Shown piece after piece: positions 11,666 through 21,585 of a stretch of DNA of 64,000 bases. The stretch lies in NCBI GenBank assembly GCA_964007475.1, contig OZ023273.1, forward strand, positions 77,103,737-77,167,736. The letters run 5' to 3'. The translations under genes and the position numbers were made by a program. The notes under the pieces were generated by a model. It had not been told where the DNA came from. It was given only the letters and a program-made list of their open reading frames with translations, and made no database searches. Position 1 is the stretch's first letter. Each line of letters starts with the position of its first letter. The stretch comes from Hybos culiciformis (Eukaryota; Arthropoda; Insecta; Diptera; Hybotidae).

Positions 11666-12487
11666 GAATATTGCGTAATACCTAAACAAAAATAATATCT
11701 CTCACAATATTTCAATACAGACAAATACAAAAAAAAAAGAAAAAATATTGGAACTGCGTAATTCATACACAAAAATAATATCACTCACCCCTCACAATAT
11801 TTCAACACAGAATAATAACAAAAAAAGAAAATGAAAAAAAAATCTATTCACATATAACAAACACATGTATTGCTAAAATGAGCACTCAATACCAGAGTTC
11901 ATTAAATTATCTTCAAAAGAAAAAGCAAGGAGAAGATAACGATAATATATTTTCCTTTTTTCTTCTATTTCTAAAGGAGCGTCCACACATGCGTGAACGA
12001 ACACGAAATTTCGTTATTCGCTTAGACATGACGCATGTGTGGACACAATATTCGTTTAAAAAAAAGATTATTCGTCATCCCTAAACGAACATGAATATTT
12101 CCGCTACATGAGCGGAAATATTCGCCATGTATATGAACATTTATATAAAATTGGGGTTTTTCACGGGTTTAATAACATAGTTATTTATAATTTTAAGCTT
12201 AAATTTTGGAAAAAAAAAAAAATGTTTGCGCATTTCTTTTTTTTCAATACGATTTTAAAATTACTTATCTGTAAATTTAATTTTGAAATTGTATTAATAA
12301 TATGCATTATGCGTGATTTACACAATGGCTAAATTTGTAATCTTTTAATTTTTTCTAGTCAAAATAGAACGAGAAAGCGATAAATAAACAACAACAACAA
12401 ACATGTGAAAGAAGTAGACAGAAATTTAAAAAATTTTTTCCTTTTATAGCACAAAACATAAACAAATTGTATAGCAAATTTACGAGC

Positions 12488-13250
12488 GGGTTACACTTGC
12501 TGAAAAAAAAATCACGATTATGATTTTTTTTAATGTAGTAGTGTGAAATTTTTATGAGTCAAAAATCATACTGGCTTGGACTTCATGTTCCAGAGGCATT
12601 CGTGCTCCCTGTATAAATTTATAAATTTTAATATTTCTTAATTATTAAAATATTTTTAAACACGTTTTTTCTATTTTCTCTCTTTTTACTAAGTTCTTAG
12701 TTTTTATAAACTTCACCTTTTTCAATAAAATATCTTGTTTTTTAAAGTAAGTTATTTTATTTATTTAATAAATAATTCACATAGATTTTTTTCAATTTCA
12801 ACATTCAAATTCAAATCCCGTAATAACAAACGGCGCCGTGACATTTGTCCGCGATGAAATTTGTATGGAAAACTTCGCGGACAAATGTCATTTTACAAAA
12901 TGACATTTGTCCGCGATTGTAAAATGACATTTGTTCGCCGCGGACAAATGTCTCAAAATGCGCGGACAAATGACATTTTGCAAAATGACATTTGTCCGCG
13001 ATTGAATTTTCAAACTTTAGCGGACAAATGTCCAACCCCCATAACAAACCGCTTTTATTATTGTTGTTTGCGCTTTCAAGAGTTTACTTTTTTCTTTGGC
13101 AGCCAAAAATTTTCTTTTGACAGAAAAAAATCAACACTGATTTTTTTTAAACATGATTTTTCATCATGATTATTTCTTGATTTTTTTCACACAAAATTTC
13201 GCACATACATTCAAAAAAAATCATGATTTTTTTTTCAGCAAGTGTAACCC
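12488..13250. mobile_element. Element A, copy 1
   Basis: Terminal inverted repeats 'gggttacacttgctgaaaaa' and its complement at 13250 enclose about 550 bp of noncoding sequence, plus a 209-bp element C insertion at 12832-13040. Copy 2 (13780-21012) has the same ends. A sits at the same place in both B copies. It is a non-autonomous terminal-inverted-repeat element of unassigned superfamily. Confidence 0.75.
12832..13040 (-). mobile_element. Element C, short form (palindrome-array foldback)
   Basis: Starts GGCGCC and ends CCCCC in this orientation, and is filled with palindromic blocks of 'gcggacaaatg'. It is flanked by a perfect 9-bp duplication ATAACAAAC (12823-12831 and 13041-13049). Copy A2 has the single, uninterrupted ATAACAAAC at the matching place near 16420, so the insertion boundaries are certain. 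It shares both ends with the 1.1-kb form at 22413-23521, in the opposite orientation. Confidence 0.85.
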
Positions 13251-13429
13251 CCAGGTTATAAATACAATAATAATTTTTCAGAAACTATAAAATTCAAATC
13301 ATAACATAAATTTTTTTTACGCGCCTAGTAAAAAAAAGACGTAAACTATAAAAAAAGATGAACTAGTTCATCTTTTTTTTTGCTATAAAAAAAGATTACA
13401 AAAAAAGACACCAAAAAAAAAAAAGATTA

Positions 13430-13640
13430 CGCTGTTTGTACTGCTTTAACACATTAGTTTTTGTATCTTCTGTCCTGTTTTTTTTTGGGATATTTTTTTT
13501 TTTTTGCCATTTTTAGCCATTGTGTAAATCAAGCTTTAAGCTTGATTTACACAATGGCTAAAAATGGCAAAAAAAAGATCCCAAAACAAAACAGGACAGA
13601 AGATACAAAAACTAATGTGTTAGAGCAGTACGAACAGAGT
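13430..13640. repeat. Near-perfect 200-bp palindrome at the B1/B2 junction
   Basis: The right end of B1 and the left end of B2 are inverted copies of one about 100-bp terminal repeat and meet at 13537, with AAGCTT on each side of a single T. Each arm carries the blocks 'gaagatacaaaaacta' and 'ttacacaatggctaaaaatg' or their complements. Such a structure would extrude a long hairpin. Confidence 0.8.
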
Positions 13641-13839
13641 CATCTTTTTTTTTTTTTGGTGTAAATTGGTGATAAATAAACAACAACAACAAACATGTGA
13701 AAGAAGTAGACAGAAATTTAATAATTTTTTTCCTTTTATAGCACAAAACATAAACAAATTTTATAGCAAATTTACATGCGGGTTACACTTGCTGAAAAAA
13801 AATCATGATTATGATTTTTTTTAATGTAGTGTGAAATTT

Positions 13840-15092
13840 GGTTTACGGACTTTTTATCGTATGCAGTTTATCGTAAGGCAGTTTATCGTGAGCAGTTTAT
13901 CGTAAGGGCACTTTATCGTATGGACACTTTATCGTATGGACTTTTTATCGTATGGACACTTTATCGTACGGACATTTTATCGTATGGACACTTTATCGTA
14001 TGGACATTTTATCGTATGGACACTTTATCGTAAGTAAATTTATCGTAAGTAAATTTATCGTAAGATTTATTAATTTGGGCCGCGGCGGCCCAAATTAATA
14101 AATCTTACGATAAATTTACTTACGATAAATTTACTTACGATAAAGTTTTTTGTTCACATTTTAACACAAAATATATCCTATAAATTTGGAATAAGTATAA
14201 TTTCTTAATTCAATACATAGCACATTTGATAATCGTATGGACACTTTATCGTACGGACATTTTATCGTATATATGTTACTGTAAATGTACGAATTCCGGT
14301 AAATGTGAGTTTAAAAACCCGTAATTATAATATTACATAACATTTACCGGCCCGATTGGCCCCATTTTTGTACAGGGCGTAGAGGGGTTACCCCTTATCC
14401 AAATAGGTGAGTGCGGGGTGGCGAACTGGTGATGGGTCAGTGGGATTTGCGGCGCGCGCAAATGGGTCAATCGGGCCGGTAAATGAAATGTAATATTAAC
14501 ATTTACCAAAAGTAAACTCACATTTACCGAAATTCGCCGTAACATTTAAACCCAAGATTAACGACGAGGACGTGGTGAACAACTAATACTTTTATTTATT
14601 TTTTTTTTTATTTTTTTTTATTATTTTTTATTATTATTATTATTATTTTTTTTTGTAAGATTATCAAATGTGCTATGTATTGCATTAAGAAATTATACTT
14701 ATTTCAAATTTATAGGATATATGATATATATATGTAATCAAATTTTATTAAAAAATTATTTTTCTTATGTTTTTATATATTTTGTGTTAAAATGTGAACA
14801 AAAAACTTTATCGTAAGTAAATTTATTGTAAGATTTATTAATTTGGGCCGCCGCGACCCAAATTAATAAATCTCACGATAAATTTACTTACGATAAAATG
14901 TCCGTACGATAAAGTGTCCATACGATAAAATGTCCATACGATAAAGTGTCCATACGATAAAATGTCCGTACGATAAAGTGTACATACGATAAAATGTCCG
15001 TACGATAAAATGTCCATACGATAAAGTGTCCGTACGATAAACTGCTCACGATAAACTGCCTTACGATAAACTGCATACGATAAAAAGTCCGG
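13840..15092. mobile_element. Element E: foldback with tandem 15-bp repeats in its arms
   Basis: The left arm, 13840-14230, and the right arm, about 14655-15092, are inverted copies. Each outer arm is an array of about 15-bp units reading 'tttatcgtatggacac' with variants (gcag, aagg). Further in are a GC-rich palindrome 'gggccgcggcggccc' (14085, again near 14847) and a shared block ending 'tagcacatttgataatc'. Comparison with element A copy 1 gives the insertion point and a likely 3-bp TTT duplication. The asymmetric centre holds element F. No coding potential. Confidence 0.75.
14278..14556. mobile_element. Element F: foldback nested in E
   Basis: Arms 'ggtaaatgtgagttta' and its complement 'taaactcacatttacc' enclose an inner inverted pair 'ttaccggcccgattgg' / 'caatcgggccggtaa'. 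The GC-rich centre contains 'ggtcagtgggatttgcggc', which also occurs in element D at 22895-22915, so F and D share a core. Exact outer limits are uncertain. Confidence 0.55.
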
Positions 15093-15122
15093 TTTTTATG
15101 AGTCAAAAATCATACTGGCTTA

Positions 15123-15538
15123 TTCGTTGTTTATAGCTAATTGACCTATCTGAAAAAATGATACCGTAAAAACCTATTTTCTATGTTATTATTATATTTA
15201 TATTTAAGCAAATTTACTGAAAATGAAGATATTAATTTTATCTATTTTTCGTAAAAAGAATTTTTTAAAAATATTTTCAAATAACTAAGAAAATTGAATT
15301 TATGTTTTTTTTTATATCTGAAAAATTTCATTACTTCACAAAATTATTTTTTTTTTTTTCTTTTTCATTACGTTTCCTACCTAATATAATATATTTTTAC
15401 GTTACCTTTCCTGTCAAAAATATTTTTTTTTATATTTTTTGCATTTGATTTTTTACTTTCAGATAAAATTAGCTGTGAATAGGTTTCCGGAACATTCCTC
15501 CAAAAATTACTTTACTGTGGTAGCTATAATCAACGCAT
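15123..15538. mobile_element. Element Q: mariner-like non-autonomous insertion
   Basis: Present in A copy 2 but absent from A copy 1, so it is an insertion. The ends TTCGTTGTTTATAGCTA and, inverted, ATGCGTTGATTATAGCTA are similar and flanked by TA on both sides (15121-15122 and 15539-15540). TA duplication suggests Tc1/mariner. It is 416 bp with no ORF. Confidence 0.6.
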
Positions 15539-15649
15539 TAGACTTCATGTTCCAGATGCATTCGCTCCCTGTATAAATTTATAAATTTTAATATTTTTTC
15601 CTTATAAAATTTTTTCGACATGTTTTTTCTATTTTCTCTTTTTTTACTA

Positions 15650-16217
15650 GCCCTTATTATGGAAGACGCTGTCGTCTGTCGCCAAAGTCGTCTTTTAGAG
15701 TCGCCGACGACTCTTTTTCGTATTACGGAAGGCGCGCAAATTTCAGGTGACTGTAATTTACAAGGCGCCTTCAACTTGATAACACTTGATTTTTTTTGTG
15801 AATAACAGAAACACCTAAATAAAAATCAAAAGAAAACGTAAAAATTTCAAAAATTTTTGAAGCTAAAATTCAAAAAAATTGATTTTAATAAATAAAAAAC
15901 TTATATTTATTTACCTCATTTTTCTGATTCTTGAGTTAAAAAAAAAATTTTCAAAATATATTTTTGAATTTATTTTTTTTTTTCAAATTTGAATCATCAA
16001 AATAATATACTAGTCGTCTAGTTGAAAGTAGGCGACAGTAAATTTATTAAAAAGGCGACAAAAGCGCCTTCCATAATTCGGATTTTCAATTGATTGTCGT
16101 CTAGTGTCGCCCAGGTGACTAGACGACAAGTCGCCTTAAGACGACAGCGAATTCCATGATACCAAATTGTCGCTTTTGGCGACTGGCGACGGCGACAGCG
16201 CCTTCCATGATAAGGGC
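15650..16217. mobile_element. Element G: 568-bp inverted-repeat element
   Basis: The ends GCCCTTATTATGGAAG and, inverted, GCCCTTATCATGGAAG are flanked by TACTA at 15645-15649 and 16218-16222. Copy A1 has one TACTA at the corresponding place. The arms are rich in 'gtcgcc' and 'gacgac' motifs and the centre is AT-rich. A short reading 15620-15805 inside it has no family resemblance. Superfamily not assigned. Confidence 0.7.
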
Positions 16218-16457
16218 TACTAAGTTCTTAATTTTTATAAACTTCACCTTTTTCAATAAATATTGTGTAAATCAAGCTTAAGGAAGTTATAAATTATGAA
16301 ATATCGGAAAAATCTATAGGAACCAGAAAAATCATAAAAAGTTTAGTTATTTTATTTATTTAATAAATAATTCACATAGATTTTTTTAAATTTCAACATT
16401 CAAATTCAAATCCCGTAATAACAAACCGCTTTTATTATTGTTGTTTGCACTTTCAAG

Positions 16458-16693
16458 TGTTGAAAATAAATACTGGAACTCAATCAAACAAAACTCATTT
16501 AAATTAATTAAAGTAATAATTAATTTATTTATTTTATTTAAAATTATAAACGTGAAAAAGAAATAGAAATTATAACGACGTTCTTCGTCTGATGAAATAT
16601 TCGGAATAATAATAATAATTCATTTGTAATTGTAAATGTCACTTCTGTTAAGAGACTGGGTATATTGCCATCTGTCGTTGAATATTTACAACA
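16458..16693 (-). repeat. copia-2 3' LTR
   Basis: 236 bp, identical by eye to 20599-20834. It is downstream of the gag-pol stop in the element's orientation. The gap between LTR and stop codon is only about 8 bp, so the C-terminal coding sequence abuts the LTR. Confidence 0.93.
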
Positions 16694-16701
16694 AATACCG
16701 C

Positions 16702-19700
16702 CTATTCGATGCAGATGTCAACAAGACGATTAGCTGAATCTAATGGTTTGGTTAATGGATCTGCTGGATTACTTTTTGTATCGATATATTGTAACTCGAT
16801 CTTTTTAAACAGCATCATTTCTTGAATAAATTTACATTTGACTGATAAATATTTAGTTCGTAATTTAGTTTTATGATTTTCAAGAAGTTGAATTGCTGGT
16901 GAGTTATCGGTGTAAACTTTAATTGGTGTAACTAATTCATGTCCAATTTCATTACATAATTCTATTATCCAATATGATTCTGTTAAACCAAGTACGACAG
17001 CTGATAATTCTGCTTCACAAGTGCTTAGAGCAACTGTTCTTTGCTTTTGACTAATCCATGATACAATAGCATTACCGAGCTTAATTACGACACCGCTGTG
17101 TGATCGACGATTGATTGCATCATTTGCAAAATCCGCATCACAATAACAATTGAGATAATTTTCTGCTGGTGAAATAAGAAGTTTCTTCGATGTAGTATTA
17201 AGTAAATATTTTAGTACGTGACATGCTGCGTGCCATAGTTCTTTTGTTGGATGATGTAAAAATCGCGACAGCTGAAACACACTAGATGCTATGTCAGGTC
17301 TTGAATTGGTTATATACATAAGTGAACCTAGTAATTCTGCTACTGGATAATTTGAATTTATTGGTTTATCAAGAGTATCGTATAAATAAGTAATACCCGA
17401 TGAAAGTGGTTTAGTTAATTTGGAAGATTTAATATTAAATTTTTGAGAAACAGTCTCAATGTAGTTATTTTGATCAATTAAGTAGCCTTTCCTTGATTCA
17501 TTTACTGCCATGCCAAGAAATTTTGAAATTTTACCTAAATCTTTGATTTCAATGGATTTTGTTAGTTTTGTTATTAAATTTTTAATTACTTTTGAATTTT
17601 TACCGCAAATGAGTAAGTCATCTACATAAACTAATACTAATAAGTCATTTGAAAAATAAATTGATGAATCAGTACCTGATTGTTTCAAGCCTGCTTCTGT
17701 TAATAATAAATTCAATTTATCGTTCCAACATTTAGATGCTTGACGTAATCCATATAATGATTTATTTAATTTCCATACCGTGTTCGGTTTGTGATAACCA
17801 GTTGGAGGTGAAATATAAATTGTTTCTTGTAGGTCTGCATATAAGAATGCTGTTTTCACATCGCAATGATGAACTTGCCATTTTCTTTTAGCAGCTATAG
17901 AAAGAATTAATCGCACCAATGAGTGGCTTGCTACTGGAGCATAGGTATCGCCAAAATCTATTGCCGGATCTTGACTATAACCTTTAACTACAAATCTGGC
18001 TTTAAATCTGTCTATCAACCCATCTTCCTTTCTTTTGATTTTATACAACCAACGAGATTTTAAAATTTTTATATTATCATCTGGCTTATCTATAATTGTG
18101 AAAACATTTAATTTATTTAATTGGAAAAATTCATCATTCATCGCTTGAATCCAATCTTCTGCGAACTCACTGTTCATTGCTTGTTCATATGTGTTTGGTT
18201 CAGCAACTGCGTTATAACAAATGTAATCATCTAAATGTGAAGGTAATTTAACATTTCTTTGTGGTCGATTTGTTTGGTTACTTTGATTACTTGAACTAGC
18301 TTCATTATTTGTAATGACGTCATTTTCATTAGCCATGTTTGTATCATTATCGATGTCATTTTCAGTAGATGTATTTGTATCATTCTCAGGAATTGACAAA
18401 TTATCGATGTCATCGATTGTGGCAATTATGTTGTCAAATTGTTCGTTAATTATTGTGATATTATCATCAATAGGTAGTTCATATAGATTGTGATTGAAAA
18501 CTCGAACATTTCTCGAATAGATAATTTCACCGGTAGTCGGATTTAACAATTTCAATTTATTGGGAAATTGAAATCCTACAACCATCATTTTGTTACCTCG
18601 AGTTTCAAATTTATTGTCGACTTTAGTTTTCTTCACATATGCTATAGCACCAAATCGATGTAATTTTTTAAAATTAGTTTTTCTATTTAAAAATAGTTCA
18701 TAAGGAATTTTACCTTTGATAATATTTTGAGGCAAAGAATTTTGTAATATTGTTGCATAAGTTACTGCCAAATGCCAAAACTTAATTGGTAGATGAACTT
18801 CATTAATCAAACAACGAGCCATAGTGACCAATGAACGAAATTTTCTTTCAGCGATACCATTTGATTGTGGCGTATATGGTGTTGAAGTTAAGTGTTCAAT
18901 GCCATGTTCATCAGTGAACTTTTTCATTTCGCTATTTATAAATTCGCCGCCGTTGTCTGAGAAAAATGTTTTCAATTTTTGACCAGTTTGACGCTCTGCC
19001 CAATTAACATAAAAGACAAAAATATCGTAAAAATCTGATTTATTTTTAATACAAAATGTCGCACTATGACGACTAAAGTCATCAGTTAATACCGCCATAT
19101 ATTGATCCCCTTCAACATTAGGTGGAAATGGCCCGCATAAGTCAGCATAAACTATTTCAAGAGGTTTGCTTGTTGTTGCAGGTCTTTTTTTGAATGGTGG
19201 TTTAGTTAATTTATTTTCAGCGCAAATTTCACAGTCATTTATCAATTTAATATCTAATTCTGGAAAATCTTTCTTTAATAATGAAAGTTTATTATTGCTA
19301 ATATGACCTAATCTTAAATGCCAATTATTGTTATTTGTTTGTGTTGTTGCATTACTGAGGCAAGCAACAAACAAACCACTTTTTAGTTCTAATGATTCGA
19401 CTTTAAAAATTAATTTATTATTTTTCCAAATTGACCATCCATCTTGGTCGATTGTTTGATTGTAACCATCATTATATAGCTGTGGTATTGAAATAAGATT
19501 TTCACCCTCAGGGACATATATTCCATTGAGTGACAATGTACCACTGTTACAATTAATGTCGAAAGAACCACTATAGTGAGCGTCTACTTTGTTATTACCG
19601 AATGTGTGAATTTTAATTGGTGTTTTTAATTTAGTTAAATTTTTGAATAATAATTTATTATTGCAATAATGATGAGAAGCAGCACTATCTAATATCCAAC

Positions 19701-20484
19701 CATCGGAATTTAAGTTACTTGCCATTAGGGCTTTACTATCCTCTTTTTTCGATGAATTATTTTCGTTATTATTTGTATTGTGTTTATTTTTATCGACTGA
19801 ATTATTTTGCTTATTTTTTAAACGAAAACATTCATTTTTATTATGATTTTTCTTTTTACAATAGGTACAAAATTTTGTTTGAGATTTGAGTGCTACTTTA
19901 CTTGAGGTACTTGAAGTGTTAGCTGTGTTCATTTTAATGGAAGCTTCACGAGAAATTGAAGGAAATACTTTTTCAATACTTAAACATTTATCCGTAGCAG
20001 TAATTTGTAACCTCTCAGGAAGTTCAAGCTTGGTTTGAGATGATAGTAGATTAAGGACGATTAAAACGAAGCAATGTTCAGACATTTTTAGGTTTTCATC
20101 TCCTATATTATTAATTTTGTAATAATAATTTTTTAAAATTGTTAAATTATCATCTATTTTGTTTAAGTCATTTAATTTAATGTTAAGTACTTGATTAAGA
20201 ACTGTCATTTGATTGGATACACCAGAAGTTTCATACCGTGCCAACAATTCCTGCCATATGTCGTATACATTTGAATATTCAGAAATAGTACTGGCTATTT
20301 GGTTACTTACTGATTCAATGACCAATCCATATGCATTTTCTTGTTGTTCATCACCGTCAGCCAATTTCTGTACAATAGCTCTTTTACATTTGTTTTTAAT
20401 TAAAACAGCAAGCATTTGAACTTTCCATCCAGCAAAATTTTCATTACCAATTAGTTGTTCCAAATTCGATTTACGAGTCGCCAT
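16702..20484 (-). CDS. copia-2 Gag-Pol polyprotein, 1,260 aa, intact
   Basis: Encodes the structural and enzymatic proteins of a Ty1/copia element. In order: Gag (from about residue 1), a CCHC knuckle CTYCKKKNHNKNEC near 207-220, an aspartic protease with LDSAASHHY near 263 (DSA in place of the commoner DSG), the HHCC pre-integrase zinc region (HLRLGH near 388, CEICAENK), and integrase with the acidic residues in VYADLCGPF, FFSDNGGEF and GIAERKF (about 445, 510 and 543). RT follows with VYVDDLLI near 951, then RNase H with TVALSTCEAELSAV near 1155 and the terminal NPADPLTKPL. The start MATRKS is the first ATG after the leader and fits copia Gag. Length is normal for a single-ORF copia. No frameshift is visible. 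It lacks an envelope domain and is expected to act inside the cell only. Confidence 0.96.
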   Translation of the reverse strand: MATRKSNLEQLIGNENFAGWKVQMLAVLIKNKCKRAIVQKLADGDEQQENAYGLVIESVSNQIASTISEYSNVYDIWQELLARYETSGVSNQMTVLNQVLNIKLNDLNKIDDNLTILKNYYYKINNIGDENLKMSEHCFVLIVLNLLSSQTKLELPERLQITATDKCLSIEKVFPSISREASIKMNTANTSSTSSKVALKSQTKFCTYCKKKNHNKNECFRLKNKQNNSVDKNKHNTNNNENNSSKKEDSKALMASNLNSDGWILDSAASHHYCNNKLLFKNLTKLKTPIKIHTFGNNKVDAHYSGSFDINCNSGTLSLNGIYVPEGENLISIPQLYNDGYNQTIDQDGWSIWKNNKLIFKVESLELKSGLFVACLSNATTQTNNNNWHLRLGHISNNKLSLLKKDFPELDIKLINDCEICAENKLTKPPFKKRPATTSKPLEIVYADLCGPFPPNVEGDQYMAVLTDDFSRHSATFCIKNKSDFYDIFVFYVNWAERQTGQKLKTFFSDNGGEFINSEMKKFTDEHGIEHLTSTPYTPQSNGIAERKFRSLVTMARCLINEVHLPIKFWHLAVTYATILQNSLPQNIIKGKIPYELFLNRKTNFKKLHRFGAIAYVKKTKVDNKFETRGNKMMVVGFQFPNKLKLLNPTTGEIIYSRNVRVFNHNLYELPIDDNITIINEQFDNIIATIDDIDNLSIPENDTNTSTENDIDNDTNMANENDVITNNEASSSNQSNQTNRPQRNVKLPSHLDDYICYNAVAEPNTYEQAMNSEFAEDWIQAMNDEFFQLNKLNVFTIIDKPDDNIKILKSRWLYKIKRKEDGLIDRFKARFVVKGYSQDPAIDFGDTYAPVASHSLVRLILSIAAKRKWQVHHCDVKTAFLYADLQETIYISPPTGYHKPNTVWKLNKSLYGLRQASKCWNDKLNLLLTEAGLKQSGTDSSIYFSNDLLVLVYVDDLLICGKNSKVIKNLITKLTKSIEIKDLGKISKFLGMAVNESRKGYLIDQNNYIETVSQKFNIKSSKLTKPLSSGITYLYDTLDKPINSNYPVAELLGSLMYITNSRPDIASSVFQLSRFLHHPTKELWHAACHVLKYLLNTTSKKLLISPAENYLNCYCDADFANDAINRRSHSGVVIKLGNAIVSWISQKQRTVALSTCEAELSAVVLGLTESYWIIELCNEIGHELVTPIKVYTDNSPAIQLLENHKTKLRTKYLSVKCKFIQEMMLFKKIELQYIDTKSNPADPLTKPLDSANRLVDICIE

Positions 20485-20577
20485 TTTGAAAAATTTATTC
20501 CTTATAGGGAATTACTTTTTTTCTTTTTCTTAAAAAATGAATTCAATTTGAACGAATTCCAATATAAAAAAACTCAA

Positions 20578-20598
20578 CTGAGCTTCGTGCTGATAACG
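20578..20598 (-). promoter_or_regulatory. copia-2 candidate primer binding site
   Basis: The minus strand next to the 5' LTR reads CGTTATCAGCACGAAG. The TATCAG core is like that of many Ty1/copia primer sites for tRNA-Met, but I cannot match it fully to one tRNA. It clearly differs from the copia-1 site. Confidence 0.4.
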
Positions 20599-20834
20599 TG
20601 TTGAAAATAAATACTGGAACTCAATCAAACAAAACTCATTTAAATTAATTAAAGTAATAATTAATTTATTTATTTTATTTAAAATTATAAACGTGAAAAA
20701 GAAATAGAAATTATAACGACGTTCTTCGTCTGATGAAATATTCGGAATAATAATAATAATTCATTTGTAATTGTAAATGTCACTTCTGTTAAGAGACTGG
20801 GTATATTGCCATCTGTCGTTGAATATTTACAACA
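20599..20834 (-). repeat. copia-2 5' LTR
   Basis: 236 bp, identical by eye to the 3' LTR. It must hold the element's promoter; no convincing TATA box could be singled out in this AT-rich sequence. Confidence 0.93.
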
Positions 20835-21585
20835 TCAAGAGTTTACTTTTTTCTTTGGCAGCCAAAAATTTTCCTTTTGACAGAAAAAAATCAACACTGA
20901 TTTTTTTGAAGCATGATTTTTCATCATGATTATTTCTTGATTTTTTTTCACACAAAATTTCGCACATAGATTCAAAAAAAATCATGATTTTTTTTTTCAG
21001 CAAGTGTAACCCCCAGGTTAGAAATACAATAATAATTTTTCAGAAACTATAAAATTCAAATTATAACATACATTTTATTTACGCGCCTAGAAAAAAAAAG
21101 ACGTGAACTATAAAAAAAGATGAACTAGTTCATCTTTTTTTTTTTTGCTATAAAAAAAGATTACAAAAAAAGACACCAAAAAAAAAAAAGATGAATCTGT
21201 TCGTACTGCTCTAACACATTAATTTTTGTATCTTCTGTCCTGTTTTGTTTTGGGATCTTTTTTTTTTGCCATTTTTAGCCATTGTGTAAATCAAGCTTTA
21301 TTCAAATTCAAAATAATACTTCAAAATTATAAAAATTAAAAAATTGTATGACAGAAAAAAATATCCAGCCACAGCAACTTGAAGATCTTTTTTATGTACC
21401 ATAATTAATTTAATATATAAGTTTATATAAATATTTTACATATTTAATAATTGGGCAACTAATATTTTTTTACATCAAATTTCATTCACGAATATTCTAA
21501 ATCAAAATTATGTGTGGACAGCACTTTCATACATGAAATTTCATCAATGAACAAAAAGTTCACTCACGCATATGTGGACGCTCCT

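Larger units (their letters stand above)
12311..13536. repeat. Repeat B, copy 1 (left end eroded)
   Basis: Matches copy 2 (13538-21298) outside the insertions. Shared landmarks are the left 'tgatttacacaatggcta', the 'aacaacaacaacaaacatg' block, an A element, the 'cgcgcctag' block and a right end 'ccattgtgtaaatc'. The left terminal repeat is shortened from about 100 bp to about 20 bp. No ORF. This is probably a non-autonomous element that already carried A when it was duplicated. Confidence 0.7.
16458..20834 (-). mobile_element. Ty1/copia LTR retrotransposon (copia-2), complete and apparently recent
   Basis: Two 236-bp LTRs (16458-16693 and 20599-20834) are identical by eye and run TGTTG...CAACA on the plus strand. 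They are flanked by a perfect TCAAG duplication (16453-16457 and 20835-20839). Copy A1 carries the empty site 'ctttcaagagttt'. One uninterrupted gag-pol ORF fills the interior. Identical LTRs and an open ORF mean a young insertion that may still be active. Confidence 0.96.
13780..21012. mobile_element. Element A, copy 2 (interrupted)
   Basis: Same terminal inverted repeats as copy 1 ('gggttacacttgctg' at 13780; inverted end at 21012). The element A sequence is split by E (13840-15092), Q (15123-15538), G (15650-16217) and copia-2 (16458-20834). Reading across these gaps restores the order of copy 1. A 16265-16340 stretch differs from copy 1 as well, where a short extra segment containing 'attgtgtaaatcaagctt' (a B-end fragment) is present. 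Confidence 0.75.
13538..21298. repeat. Repeat B, copy 2 (hosts five later insertions)
   Basis: Complete terminal repeats of about 100 bp lie at 13538-13640 and 21197-21298. Inside is element A copy 2, which carries elements E, Q, G and copia-2. Without the insertions it is about 1.3 kb, like copy 1. Direct tandem orientation with copy 1 suggests a tandem duplication or a second insertion at the end of the first. Confidence 0.72.
11975..21585. mobile_element. Element M: outermost Harbinger-like element enclosing the nested stack
   Basis: The left end AGGAGCGTCCACACATGCGT (11975) and the right end, which read inverted begins AGGAGCGTCCACATATGCGT (ending 21585), form terminal repeats of at least 22 bp. 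Each end is flanked by TAA (11972-11974 and 21586-21588). A 3-bp TWA duplication is typical of PIF/Harbinger. No transposase is present, so it is non-autonomous and would be about 1 kb or less without its passengers. An alternative is two unrelated solo elements facing each other. The TAA at both outer borders favours a single element. Confidence 0.65.

Noticed and set aside
13853..14075. Telomere-like or satellite array (tandem 'ttatcgtatggacac')
   Set aside because: The array is mirrored at 14880-15092 and bounded by insertion junctions, so it is the arm of a foldback element, not a free satellite.
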